Shown in pieces: positions 46,588 through 56,532 of a stretch of DNA of 64,000 bases. The stretch spans positions 124,001 to 188,000 of the forward strand of contig CAVUIK010000016.1 in assembly GCA_963741565.1 (NCBI GenBank), in the 5' to 3' direction. The translations under genes and the position numbers were made by a program. The notes under the pieces were generated by a model. That model saw only the letters and a list, made by a program, of their open reading frames with translations, ran no database searches and was not told where the DNA came from. Positions within the stretch are counted from its first letter, which is position 1. Each line of letters opens with the position of its first letter. The stretch is from Ga0077555 sp963741565 (lineage in GTDB: Bacteria; Pseudomonadota; Alphaproteobacteria; Rhizobiales; Hyphomicrobiaceae).

Positions 46588-48011
46588 TCAGTCCGCCAGA
46601 TCCTTGATCCGGGCCAGGGCCTCATCGCGTCCAAGCACGGCCATCACGTCGAACACCGGCGGCGATACCGACCGGCCGGTCAGTGCGGCGCGCAGCGGTT
46701 GGGCCACTTTGCCGAGTTTCAGGCCGTTTTCCTCGGCCAGGGTCCGCACCGCCGCTTCCAGCGCCCCCGCCGACCAATCGCTGGTTCCGGCGAGGGCAAC
46801 CGCGACCTGTCCGAGTGCGGTCTTGGCCTCGGCATCGATCAGCTTGCGGGCCTTGTCGTCGAGCGTGAGGGGGCGTTGCGCGACTAGGTAGCGGGCGCCC
46901 TCCACCAGCTCAGGCAGTATCTTGGCGCGGTCCTTCAGGCTGGGCAAGGCGGCCTCCAGCCGGTTCCAGCCCGCAGCCTCGAAGGCGGCCGCGTCCGCGG
47001 CGCCGTTTGGCGCGTGGGGCAGGTAGTCCCGGATGCGACGTAGCAACTCGGCGGTGCTGGCTTGGCGGATGTGGTGGCCGTTGACGTCAGCGAGCTTGGC
47101 GAAATCAAAGCGCGCAGGCGATTTGCCGACATCGGCCACATCGAACCACTGAATGGCTTGTTCGGTCGTGAAAATCTCGTCGTCGCCATGGCTCCACCCC
47201 AGTCGGGCCAGGTAGTTGCGGATGCCCTCGGGCAGATAGCCCATGGCGCGATATTCCTCGACGCCCTGGGCGCCGTGCCGCTTCGAGAGCTTGGCACCGT
47301 CGGGGCCGTGGATCAGCGGCAAGTGGGCAAACGCAGGAATGTCCCAGTCCATGGCCCGATAGATCAGCATCTGGCGGGCCGCATTGGTCAGGTGTTCGAC
47401 GCCGCGGATGACGTGCGTCACGCCCATATCGTGATCGTCGACCGTCACCGCCAGATTGTAGATCGGCGTGCCGTCGCTGCGCAGGATGATGAAGTCGTCG
47501 AGGGTTGCGTTCTGCAACACAATCCGGCCGAGGGCGATGTCATTGACTACGGTTTCGCCGTCGGCGGGCAGCCTGAGTCGGATGACAGGCTTCACACCCG
47601 CCGGCGCCTCGCTCGCGCCACGATCGCGCCAGGGACTGCGCACGGGGACCGACGTCCTTGCGCGCCTCCGATTGCTTGCGCATCTCATCGAGTTCGGCCG
47701 GTGACAGGTAGCAGCGATAAGCCTGGCCGCGGGCGAGCAGCTCGTTGGCGATCTCCGCGTGACGGGCGGCGCGGGCGTATTGATGGACCACCTCGCCGTC
47801 CCAGCGAATGCCGAGCCAGTCGCAGGCCGTCGACGATGGCGCGGGTGGCGGCCTCCGTCGAGCGCTCGCGGTCCGTGTCCTCGATCCGCAGCAGGAACGT
47901 GCCGCCGGTGTGCTTGGCATACAGCCAATTGAACAGCGCCGTCCGTGCGCCGCCGATATGCAGATAGCCGGTGGGCGAGGGGGCGAAACGGGTGACGACG
48001 GGCTTGGTCAT
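46588..48011 (-). CDS. gltX: glutamate--tRNA ligase (two frameshifts)
   Basis: About 474 residues after correction of shifts near 47823 and 47640. The N-terminus MTKPVVTRFAPSPTGYLHIG contains the class I HIGH signature (HIGG), and KLSKRHG is the KMSKS motif. The catalytic core and anticodon-binding C-terminal domain are complete and in one frame from about 47640 to 46588. Insertion of a C near 47823 breaks DGLDWLGIRWDGE. A further synthetase gene, glnS, lies 1.2 kb away on the other strand. Confidence 0.93.
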
Positions 48012-48228
48012 GGGGAGCCGCGGTGGTTGTTTGATCAGATTTGCGGGCGGTGTATCATGGAACGTCAAGGCCGCGACGCCTCCTTTATTCTGGAGCCGCA
48101 TCATTGACCGAATCTTGTTCATGGATCCGACTGCGTCACTTGTCCTGCCTTACCTGGCTCCCCTGCCCGGCTGTCGTGGGGCGGACCGCGGATCGACACC
48201 CAAACAGTTTCGTTGGCGGAGCAACGTC

Positions 48229-49037
48229 ATGACTTCATCGACTTTCTTGGCGTCGGACGGCGACGGATACGAGCTGCAGATGGGGCGATGGAGTCGCCGG
48301 TTGGCTCCGCAGTTCATCGAGTTCGCGGGCATCAAGGATGCCGACTGTGTGCTGGATGTCGGGTGCGGAACTGGAAGCCTGACCTTGACCCTTGCTGGCA
48401 ACGCCGGCATTTGCGCCCTTCACGGGATCGATTTCTCAGGCCCCTATATCGCGCATGCGAAGCGATCGACCAGTGATGCCCGAGTTCAATTCGAGGTTGG
48501 CGATGCCTGCTCACTCCCCTTCGCCAGTGCAACGGTTCGATCACAGTCTTTCGATGCTGGTTCTCCAGTTCATTCCTCGGGCGGAACAGGCGATCAGCGA
48601 GATGCGTCGCGTCACCCGTCGAGGTGGGACTGTTGCGGCTGCGACCTGGGATCAGCGTGGCGGCTTTGTTTGTTCGCGGATGTTCTGGGACACCGCAGCC
48701 GTGCTTGATCCGGGCGCCAACGAGCGCCGGGCCAAGGCCTGTCGCACGGCCGATGTCGCTTCCTGGTGATCTCGAACGGGCCTGGAAGGCCGCGGGCCTG
48801 ATGGACGTCGTCCAGGATACACGTACCATCCGCATGGAATTTGCGTCATTCGAGGATTATTGGGCCCCGTTCGAGGGCAACGATGGCCCCTTCGCCGAGT
48901 ACGTCCGCACGCTCGCGCCTGACCTGAAGGCCACTCTGCGAGATAAGGTGCGGCTGGCCTATGTCGACGGTGAGGCCAATGGGCCGCGCTCCTATTCCGC
49001 AACCGCTTGGGTCGTCAAAGGCCGGGTGCCTGATTGA
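48229..49037 (+). CDS. class I SAM-dependent methyltransferase (two frameshifts)
   Basis: About 268 residues when +1 shifts near 48533 and 48745 are removed. Motif I VLDVGCGTGSLTLTLA binds S-adenosylmethionine; HGIDFSGPYIAHAK is motif II; after the first shift FDHSLSMLVLQFIPRAEQAI and MRRVTRRGGTVAAATWD are motifs of the UbiE/Coq5-like group. Substrate is unknown. It is transcribed divergently from gltX and lies upstream of glnS. Confidence 0.82.
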
Positions 49038-49220
49038 GACCATTTGGATGCAGTCTCAGTGCCCAATCCTTGGACGGGCACGACGCGCATTCCCACGTCG
49101 ATTGTCTCGTAAACACTGCGGCATATCCAGTCCAAGAACGCTCGCCCTTGGCGCTTTGCCGGAATTTGCTAGGGGCCACGTACTGCTGGCCACTTGAGGC
49201 TGGCACCGGAGAGTGGAATC

Positions 49221-50960
49221 ATGGCTGCAGACGAGAGCGTGAGACGCGAGGCCGGCCGCGATTTCATCCGCGATATCGTCCAGGCGGACCTCGACGCCGG
49301 CCGGCACAAGGTGGTCGTCACGCGCTTCCCGCCGGAGCCCAACGGCTATCTGCACATCGGCCACGCCAAGTCGATCTGCCTGAATTTCGGGATCGCCGGG
49401 GAATATGGCGGCCGTTGCCATCTGCGCTTCGACGATACCAATCCTGCAAAGGAAGAGCAGGAGTACATCGACGCAATCGAGCGGGATGTGCGCTGGCTCG
49501 GCTTCGACTGGGGGCCGCACCTCTATCACGCGTCCGACTATTTCGAGCAGCTCTACGGTTGGGCCGAGCACCTGATCAAGGCGGGCAAGGCCTACATCGA
49601 CGATCAGGCGCAAGACGAGATGCGGCAGGCGCGTGGGACGCTGACGGAGCCCGGCCGCAACAGTCCCTGGCGCGAGCGCCCCGTGGCGGAGAACCTGGAC
49701 CACTTCCGGCGCATGCGCGCCGGCGAATTCCCGAACGGTGCGCGCGTCCTGCGCGCCAAGATCGACATGGCGTCTGGCAACATCAACCTGCGCGATCCCG
49801 TGCTCTATCGCATTCTGCACGCCGCCCACCCGCGCACGGGCACGGCGTGGTGCATCTATCCGAGCTACGACTACGCGCACGGCCAGTCCGACGCGATCGA
49901 AGGCATCACACACTCGATCTGCACACTGGAGTTTGCCGATCATCGGCCGCTCTACGAGTGGTTGCTGGCCAACCTGCCGGTGCCTTCGCAACCGCGCCAG
50001 TACGAGTTTGCGCGGCTCAACATTACGCACACCGTGCTCTCCAAGCGGGTTCTGACGGAACTCGTTCGGGGCGGTCACGTCTCAGGCTGGGATGATCCGC
50101 GGATGCCGACGATGGCGGGCTTGCGCCGCCGCGGCGTCCCACCGGCCGCCATCCGAGACTTCGTCAGCCGCGTCGGCGTTGCCAAGGCGAACAGCGTCGT
50201 CGATGCCGGGATGCTCGATTTCACGGTGCGCGAGCAGCTCAATGCCACCGCGCCGCGGCGCATGGCCGTGCTGCGGCCGCTGAAGCTCGTGATCGAGAAC
50301 TATCCGGAGGGCCAGACCGAGGAACTCGATGCGGTCAATCATCCGGACGATCCGTCGGCCGGCAGCCGTCGCGTGCCCTTCAGCCGCGAGATCTACGTCG
50401 AGCGCGACGACTTCATGGAGACGCCGCCAAAGAAGTTTTATCGCCTGTCACCCGGCAAAGAAGTGCGGCTGCGCTACGCCTATTTCGTGACATGCCAAAG
50501 TGTGGTCAAGGATGCGGCCGGCAACGTTGTCGAGTTGCGCTGCACTTATGACCCTGCAACGCGCGGCGGCAATACGCCGCCGGACGGGCGCAAGGTGCAG
50601 GCGACACTGCATTGGGTTTCGGCCGCGCATGCGATGACGGCGCAGGTGCGCCTCTACGAGCCCCTGTTCACGAAGCCGGATCCCGATCCCGCGAATTTTG
50701 CGGCCGAGTTGAACCCCGCATCGCTTGAGGTCATCGCCGACGCGCGGCTCGAGCCCGCCGTTGCTGCCGGCAACGCCGAGGCTCCGATGCAGTTCGAGCG
50801 TCTCGGATACTTCTGTCGCGATCGGGACTCGACGCCGGGTAGCCCCGTGTTCAACCGCACGGTCGGGCTGCGCGATTCCTGGGCGAAGGTGGCGGATGGC
50901 AAGGCGACGCAAGCCAAGGGTTCGCAACCCAGGCAGTCTGGTGGCCCCGGAAAACGGTAG
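49221..50960 (+). CDS. glnS: glutamine--tRNA ligase
   Basis: 579-residue class I synthetase charging tRNA(Gln) directly. The signature PPEPNGYLHIGHAKS holds HIGH; VLSKRVL is the KMSKS motif; the C-terminal two-barrel anticodon-binding domain follows (from about residue 340). The frame is intact. The ATG at 49221 follows GGAGAGTGG. Many alphaproteobacteria lack GlnRS and use GatCAB, so its presence beside gltX is notable. Confidence 0.96.
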   Translation: MAADESVRREAGRDFIRDIVQADLDAGRHKVVVTRFPPEPNGYLHIGHAKSICLNFGIAGEYGGRCHLRFDDTNPAKEEQEYIDAIERDVRWLGFDWGPHLYHASDYFEQLYGWAEHLIKAGKAYIDDQAQDEMRQARGTLTEPGRNSPWRERPVAENLDHFRRMRAGEFPNGARVLRAKIDMASGNINLRDPVLYRILHAAHPRTGTAWCIYPSYDYAHGQSDAIEGITHSICTLEFADHRPLYEWLLANLPVPSQPRQYEFARLNITHTVLSKRVLTELVRGGHVSGWDDPRMPTMAGLRRRGVPPAAIRDFVSRVGVAKANSVVDAGMLDFTVREQLNATAPRRMAVLRPLKLVIENYPEGQTEELDAVNHPDDPSAGSRRVPFSREIYVERDDFMETPPKKFYRLSPGKEVRLRYAYFVTCQSVVKDAAGNVVELRCTYDPATRGGNTPPDGRKVQATLHWVSAAHAMTAQVRLYEPLFTKPDPDPANFAAELNPASLEVIADARLEPAVAAGNAEAPMQFERLGYFCRDRDSTPGSPVFNRTVGLRDSWAKVADGKATQAKGSQPRQSGGPGKR

Positions 50961-51058
50961 GTTGGCCGAACATCCTTGCACGGGTTGCACAGTTGTGTTC
51001 GGCTGAGCCCGAAGCTTCCGCCAACCATCGCGCGGGTGCGGCGGGGGGACGCGCCAGA

Positions 51059-53425
51059 ATGGCTCACACGACGGCTCAAACGACGGCTGGCACGTCGATT
51101 GGTTCCGTGCATGAGCGGCGGCTGTTCGGCGGCGTGCTGGCCGCACTCGAAGCCGAGCAGGATCGTTGGTTCCTCTGGCTGCCGGTGTTGTTCGGTTGCG
51201 GGATTGCATTCTATTTCGCGCTGCCGAGCGAGCCGTCACTGCGGGTGGCGCTGGCGCCCTTGCTGGCCGTCGGGTGTCTGGCGGTCGTTTGGCGGTCGGG
51301 GCTTGCGTCGCTGTTGCTCACGGGGGCCATCGCAGCTTGTGCTTTCGGTTTGGCGACTGCCAAGCTCAGAAGTGATCGGGTCGCAGCACCGGTTCTGGCC
51401 GCCCCGACTGCCGCTGTACTGGAGGGCTGGATCGAACTCGTCGAGCGGCGGCCGGGCGGCGCGGAGCGGCTGACGGTGCGGGTCGCCTCCATCGACAGCC
51501 TGGCCGAGGCCGAGCGTCCGCTGCGCGTCCGGGTTCGAGTGCCCGGCGGATCGCCGGCCCTGGCACCGGGCGATGCTATCCGCGTGCGCGGCAATCTGAG
51601 CCCGCCCGCAGCGCCAGCTCTGCCCGGCGGCTACGATTTCGGCCGCACGGCCTGGTTCCTTTCGATCGGGGCCGTCGGCTATGCGCCAATGCGGCCGGCT
51701 GTGGCCGAGCTTGCAGCGCCGATCCCGTTCGAGCTGCGGTGGCGCACGCCGGTGGAGCGGCTGCGGCAGGACATTGGCCAGCGCATCACCGCCAGTCTTG
51801 CCGGAGAAACCGGAGCCATCGCGACCGCCCTGATCACCGGCGAGCGCGGCGCCATCTCGGATGCAACCAATGACGCCTTCCGTGACTCTGGGCTGCTCCA
51901 TATCCTTTCGATCTCCGGTCTCCACATGACCATCATGGCGGGCGCCGTGTTTCTGTCGGTGCGCTTCCTGCTGTCGCTGGTCCCAGCGCTCGCGCTCAAT
52001 TGGCCGATCAAGAAATGGGCCGCTGGCGCCGCAGCGTTGGCCGCACTCGGCTACCTGATGATCTCCGGCAGCTCGCCGCCCACGGTGCGGTCCTACATCA
52101 TGATCTCGATCATGTTTCTCGCCGTGCTGCTCGACCGGCCGGCGCTGGCGCTGCGCAACGTGGCGCTCGCGGCGCTGGCCATTCTCGTGGTCTTCCCGGA
52201 GAGCTTGATCGATGTTGGCTTCCAGATGTCGTTTGCCGCGGTGACGGCGCTGGTCGCAGCCTATGAACTCGTTCGCGAGCGGGCGGGCTCGCAAGAGGCG
52301 GACGGTAGCCGTAGCGTGCTGTGGGGGGTGCTGCTGTTTTTTGGTGGGATCGTGCTCTCGACGGTAATCGCCGGGCTCTCCGTTGCCCCCTTTGCCGCCT
52401 ATCACTTTCACAAAAGTCAGCAGTACGCGGTCATCGCCAATCTGATTGCGATCCCGATCTGCAACATCCTGGTGATGCCGGCGGCGCTGGCGACGCTCGC
52501 GGCGATGCCCTTCGGTCTCGAGGCCTGGCCGCTGAAGGTTATGGGGCTCGGGATCGAGGCGATGGTCTGGTGTGCCTATCGCGTGGCAGCTTTGCCGGGC
52601 GCCGTGGGTCGCGTACCCGCTATGCCAACGCTTGCCTTGGGGTTGATGATCGGGGGCGGTCTGTGGATCTGTCTGTGGTGGCAGAGGTGGCGTTGGCTTG
52701 GGGCGCTGCCGATCCTGGCGGGATTGCTGATCGCGCCCCTCCGCACTCCGCCCGATATCCTGGTCGGGCGCGACGGTGCGCTGGTTGCGGTTCGGGATCC
52801 GCGGGGCGAGCTGTCGGCGATCGGCGATCGCAGCGCCGCGTTCGAGCTCGCCCGGTGGCTCGAGCACGATGGCGATGGACGGCGTATCGATGACGTGATG
52901 AAGGCGCGCCTGTTTCGCTGCGACGACAGTGGCTGCGTCGCGCCAAGGAATGGTCGTGTGGTCGCTGTCAGCCGGACAGCGGCGGCTCTCGCCGAGGATT
53001 GCCGGACCGCTGTCATTATCGTCGCTCTGCTGCCGCGCCCGGCGTTTTGTCCGCGCACCGCGCTTTACGTCGATCGAGCGGCGCTGGGCGCACTCGGCGC
53101 CCACTCCATCCGCTTCGAGACGGATGGGGCGTTCACGGTGCGCACCGTGACCGGGGAACGCGGGCAACGGCCCTGGGTGCGGCCGGTGCAGTCTGGGTAC
53201 GGGCGGCGGACGGCAACGGGCGGCCGCGTGCAGGTCGCTGGAACAATCGGGCCGGAGTGCCTGATCAGTCCGATGGGTCGGATCGGCCAGGCATGGGAGG
53301 CCCAGGCCCGCGTTGGCCAGGCCCGAGTTGGCATGAGCCGCTGTCGGGGGGCGCCCGTCCGGGCGCCAATCCGGCGGCGCCGACGCAGCGCGATCGCCCG
53401 AAGCCCGCGCCACTGGACCGGCTAA
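51059..53425 (+). CDS. comEC: ComEC/Rec2 family membrane protein
   Basis: About 788 residues. An N-terminal pair of helices and a DUF4131-type domain (about residues 40-230) precede the Competence domain with LLHILSISGLHMTIMAGAVF and many helices. ComEC forms the inner-membrane DNA uptake channel in transformable bacteria; no C-terminal metallo-beta-lactamase motif is seen, as usual in this group. The last 50 residues are arginine-rich; a +1 shift near 53260 would instead give a proline-rich tail ending LTDDDP at 53442, so the C-terminus is uncertain. It converges on lexA. Confidence 0.88.
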   Translation: MAHTTAQTTAGTSIGSVHERRLFGGVLAALEAEQDRWFLWLPVLFGCGIAFYFALPSEPSLRVALAPLLAVGCLAVVWRSGLASLLLTGAIAACAFGLATAKLRSDRVAAPVLAAPTAAVLEGWIELVERRPGGAERLTVRVASIDSLAEAERPLRVRVRVPGGSPALAPGDAIRVRGNLSPPAAPALPGGYDFGRTAWFLSIGAVGYAPMRPAVAELAAPIPFELRWRTPVERLRQDIGQRITASLAGETGAIATALITGERGAISDATNDAFRDSGLLHILSISGLHMTIMAGAVFLSVRFLLSLVPALALNWPIKKWAAGAAALAALGYLMISGSSPPTVRSYIMISIMFLAVLLDRPALALRNVALAALAILVVFPESLIDVGFQMSFAAVTALVAAYELVRERAGSQEADGSRSVLWGVLLFFGGIVLSTVIAGLSVAPFAAYHFHKSQQYAVIANLIAIPICNILVMPAALATLAAMPFGLEAWPLKVMGLGIEAMVWCAYRVAALPGAVGRVPAMPTLALGLMIGGGLWICLWWQRWRWLGALPILAGLLIAPLRTPPDILVGRDGALVAVRDPRGELSAIGDRSAAFELARWLEHDGDGRRIDDVMKARLFRCDDSGCVAPRNGRVVAVSRTAAALAEDCRTAVIIVALLPRPAFCPRTALYVDRAALGALGAHSIRFETDGAFTVRTVTGERGQRPWVRPVQSGYGRRTATGGRVQVAGTIGPECLISPMGRIGQAWEAQARVGQARVGMSRCRGAPVRAPIRRRRRSAIARSPRHWTG

Positions 53426-53583
53426 CAGATGACGATCCGTGAGAGACCCACCGTCGAACCGTTCAGGTATGCGAGATCGCTCAGGCGGCTCAGCCGCGCC
53501 TGTTGCGCGTGACGTCGGAAGCGTCGCGGCCAGCCCTGTGCGTCAGGCCGCATCAGCCCCGCACGGACGGCGGCCCCGGCGCG

Positions 53584-54297
53584 TCACGAATAGCGGCGGA
53601 TCAGGCCAACGAGCCGACCTTGAATCTCCACCTGATCGGGTCCGAAAATCCGGGTCTCGTAGGCGGGGTTTGCGGCTTCCAGCGCCACCGAGCCACCCTT
53701 TTTGCGCAAGCGTTTCAGCGTCGCTTCTTCCTTCTCGACCAAAGCCACGACGATGTCGCCGTTGTCGGCTGATGCGGTCCGCTTGATGATGACGACATCT
53801 CCTTCATGGATGCCAGCATCGATCATCGAGTCCCCTTTGACTTCGAGGGCAAAATGCTCGCCGCTGCCGAGCATGTCGGGTGGGCAAACGACGTCGTGGG
53901 TATGGTTCTCGATAGCGCTGATGGGAACGCCGGCAGCAATGCGGCCCATCATCGGGATATTAACCCCGGAAGCGGCCATGTAGGCCGCCTGCGCGGGGGC
54001 TGAGAACTGCGGTGTCCGCATGGGCGGCGGTTCTGCGGGAACGGTGGCAAACGAAGGGCGGCGGTTGACGCCGTCGGTCATGGCATCGGGCAGCTTGATG
54101 ATCTCGAGTGCGCGGGCGCGATGCGGCAGTCGGCGGATGAAGCCCCGCTCTTCGAGCGCCGTGATGAGGCGGTGAATTCCGGATTTCGACCGGAGGTCGA
54201 GGGCTTCCTTCATTTCATCGAACGACGGGGGGACGCCGCTGTCCTGCACACGTGTGTGAATGAAAAGAAGCAGTTCTTTCTGCTTGGACGTGAGCAT
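53584..54297 (-). CDS. lexA: LexA repressor
   Basis: 237-residue SOS repressor/autoprotease. The winged helix-turn-helix (about residues 1-70, LTSKQKELLLFIHTRVQDSG) binds the SOS box; self-cleavage occurs in the Ala-Gly of IAAGVPISA; the catalytic serine is in GDSMIDAGI and the lysine in EATLKRL or nearby. The frame extends upstream to 54435, but ATG 54297 (MLTSKQ) is the conserved start. An SOS box lies 92 bp upstream, so it represses itself. Confidence 0.97.
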   Translation of the reverse strand: MLTSKQKELLLFIHTRVQDSGVPPSFDEMKEALDLRSKSGIHRLITALEERGFIRRLPHRARALEIIKLPDAMTDGVNRRPSFATVPAEPPPMRTPQFSAPAQAAYMAASGVNIPMMGRIAAGVPISAIENHTHDVVCPPDMLGSGEHFALEVKGDSMIDAGIHEGDVVIIKRTASADNGDIVVALVEKEEATLKRLRKKGGSVALEAANPAYETRIFGPDQVEIQGRLVGLIRRYS

Positions 54298-54388
54298 GGG
54301 TCTCTCGCGGGTTGTCCACTTTGAGTGGCGCATGGGAACGAAGCACCAACGGGCTGCGAACTCGGACAAAGCAAGAACATGCTTATGT

Positions 54389-54403
54389 GTTCTAGTCTCG
54401 TTC
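54389..54403 (-). promoter_or_regulatory. SOS (LexA) box upstream of lexA
   Basis: On the plus strand GTTC (54389-54392), seven bases, GTTC (54400-54403); equivalently GAAC-N7-GAAC in the lexA direction. This is the direct-repeat SOS box established for alphaproteobacterial LexA. It lies between the moeA stop and the lexA start. Confidence 0.85.
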
Positions 54404-54435
54404 TGCAAGTGTTTTCTTCGCGACCCTCCGAGCAC

Positions 54436-55650
54436 TCAAAAATCGAGTGTCAGAACGGGAACCTGCGCGCCGGCGGTTAGGGCGGGTGCGCCAATCGGCC
54501 GGACGATCAGACAGTCTGCAGCCGCGAGCGGGCTCATCAATGAAGAATCCTGATTGGCAGCTGGCGTTACAGCGATCTGGCCGTCGCCGGCAGGTTGCGA
54601 GATAGCTCGCATGTAGTGGGCGCGCGGACCATTGGCGACCAGCGGCACGGTGAGCCTCGCCAGCGACGTTCGCCGGGGTTCGGGTTCGAGGCCGAGCAGC
54701 GCGCGGATCAGCGGCACCAGGAAAAGGCGCGAGCAGATCAGCGACGACACGGGATTTCCCGGCAGCCCCAGAATGCGCTGGCCTCCGAGCCGTCCAAACA
54801 TCAGTGGCTTGCCGGGCCGCATGGCGATCTTCCAGAAGTCGAGTGCCATGCCGCGGCTCTTCATCAACGGCCCGACGAGATCGTGATCGCCAACGCTGGC
54901 GCCGCCGACCGTCACCAGGACGTCGGCGGCGGTGGCCTGGTCCACATGCATGCCGAGGTCTTCGGTGGTATCGCGCGCGATCCCGAGCAGACGCGGCGTG
55001 CCGCCGGCGGCCTTCACGAGGCTCGCGATTCCGAATGTATTGGAGCACACGATCTGATCCGCGCCCGGCGTCATTCCCGGCAGAACCAGTTCGTCGCCGG
55101 TGGCGAGGATCGCGACGATGGGCGGCCGGCGCACGACGAGGTGCGGGTGGCCCATGGCGGCCGCGAGCGTGATGTCGCGCGCCGTCAGACGCCGGTCGGT
55201 CTTCAGCAGCAGGTCGCCGGCCGCGAAATCGCCAGCGCGCGGCCGGATGTGCTCGGAATCGGGAGCGCCTTCGTTGATCGTCACGCGCTTCTGGAGACGG
55301 GTCGCGTTCTCCTGAATGACAATGGCGTCGGCGCCGTCGGGGATGGGCGCGCCGGTAAAGATCCGCACCGCTTCGCCCGGGCCGAGGCGTCCGGAAAACC
55401 CGTGGCCGGCGGCAGCCTCGCCGATCACCGTCAATGTGGCTGGGAGCTTGGCGACATCGGCGGCGCGGACCGCATATCCATCCATGGCGGACGCGTCGAA
55501 CGGCGGTTGCGTCAGCTTGGCGGCGAGTGGTTCGACGAGCACGTGGCCCGTCGACGCGACGAGATCGAGCCGCTGGCTTTGGCGGATCGGCTCCACGTCA
55601 GCCAGGATGCGCGCCAACGCATCTTCGACAGTCAGGGCGCCGCCAGCCAT
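54436..55650 (-). CDS. moeA: molybdopterin molybdenumtransferase
   Basis: 404-residue enzyme inserting molybdate into adenylated molybdopterin. Segments FDASAMDGYAVRAADV, RIFTGAPIPDGADAIV, ILATGDEL, VTVGGASVGDHDLV and GLPGNPVSSL are all diagnostic of MoeA. The ATG at 55650 was preferred over a TTG 6 bp upstream. It lies 2 bp after moaC and upstream of lexA. Confidence 0.96.
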   Translation of the reverse strand: MAGGALTVEDALARILADVEPIRQSQRLDLVASTGHVLVEPLAAKLTQPPFDASAMDGYAVRAADVAKLPATLTVIGEAAAGHGFSGRLGPGEAVRIFTGAPIPDGADAIVIQENATRLQKRVTINEGAPDSEHIRPRAGDFAAGDLLLKTDRRLTARDITLAAAMGHPHLVVRRPPIVAILATGDELVLPGMTPGADQIVCSNTFGIASLVKAAGGTPRLLGIARDTTEDLGMHVDQATAADVLVTVGGASVGDHDLVGPLMKSRGMALDFWKIAMRPGKPLMFGRLGGQRILGLPGNPVSSLICSRLFLVPLIRALLGLEPEPRRTSLARLTVPLVANGPRAHYMRAISQPAGDGQIAVTPAANQDSSLMSPLAAADCLIVRPIGAPALTAGAQVPVLTLDF

Positions 55651-55652
55651 CC

Positions 55653-56144
55653 TCAACTCCGATCGTGCGGGCTGGCGCGATAGGTGCCGGACCGTCCACC
55701 CGTTTTTTCGACGAGGTGAATGGCTTCGATGACCATGGCTTTGTCGGCAGCTTTCAGCATGTCGTAGATCGTGAGGCAGGCGACGGAGACCGCGGTCAGC
55801 GCCTCCATCTCGACGCCGGTCTGGCCGCCGACCTTGACTTCGGCGCGCACGTGGATGCCGGCCGGGTCTTGGGTTGGCGAGAGATCGACCGTGACCTTGG
55901 TGAGCAGCAGGGGATGGCAGAGCGGGATCAGCTCGTGCGTGCGCTTGGCCGCCATGATGCCGGCGATCCGCGCGGTCGCCAGCACGTCGCCCTTCTTGGC
56001 GGTCCCGGTTTCGACGAGCGCCAGCGTCTCGGGCGCCATCGCGACGAAGCCCTCGGCAATCGCGGTGCGGCTGGTGACAGCCTTGTCCGAGACGTCGACC
56101 ATATGGGCCTCGCCCTTGTCGTTCAGGTGCGAGAGTTTGCTCAT
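55653..56144 (-). CDS. moaC: cyclic pyranopterin monophosphate synthase
   Basis: 163-residue enzyme that completes conversion of GTP (after MoaA) to cPMP, the first molybdenum-cofactor intermediate. The motifs LSHLNDKGEAHMVDVSDKAV, LIPLCHPLLLTKV, VKVGGQTGVEMEAL and the C-terminal KTGGRSG are present. ATG 56144 is the conserved start. It is co-directional with moeA and lexA; trpC, usually its immediate neighbour, is separated from it by an inserted gene. Confidence 0.96.
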   Translation of the reverse strand: MSKLSHLNDKGEAHMVDVSDKAVTSRTAIAEGFVAMAPETLALVETGTAKKGDVLATARIAGIMAAKRTHELIPLCHPLLLTKVTVDLSPTQDPAGIHVRAEVKVGGQTGVEMEALTAVSVACLTIYDMLKAADKAMVIEAIHLVEKTGGRSGTYRASPHDRS

Positions 56145-56532
56145 AGGTCGGGGGCCTGCGGTGGGGCGGATATTGAGGGGCATCGGACGCGCACTAAAGC
56201 AGGATTGAGCGGCAGTGCCAACATGCCTCTGGCACGCAGCGCAACCGCCATTTCGTGCAGCTGAACCGAAGGCAGAGGGATCGCAAGCTTCCAAGTCGAT
56301 CTGCGGCATTGAGGTCCGATCGTGGTGGGGCCGGCCCACGTCCTCTCGGCGGGCATGGGTACATATCGGCCACCGCGTTAACGACGATCGAGGCGCGACA
56401 ACTGCTGCGGCACCTGCTGCGGATTGACGCGCTTGATCAGAGCCCATACCATCTTCAAGCGGCGGGTTGGGCGCGATCCATACTGATGCGCTCTCGCTGC
56501 CGAACGTGGGATTTCAGCAGAGAGAGTTCATC
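56145..56532. other. intergenic region between moaC and the S74 gene
   Basis: About 390 bp between two divergent genes. No gene, tRNA or repeat is recognised. It must contain both promoters; no convincing hexamers stand out. Confidence 0.5.
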
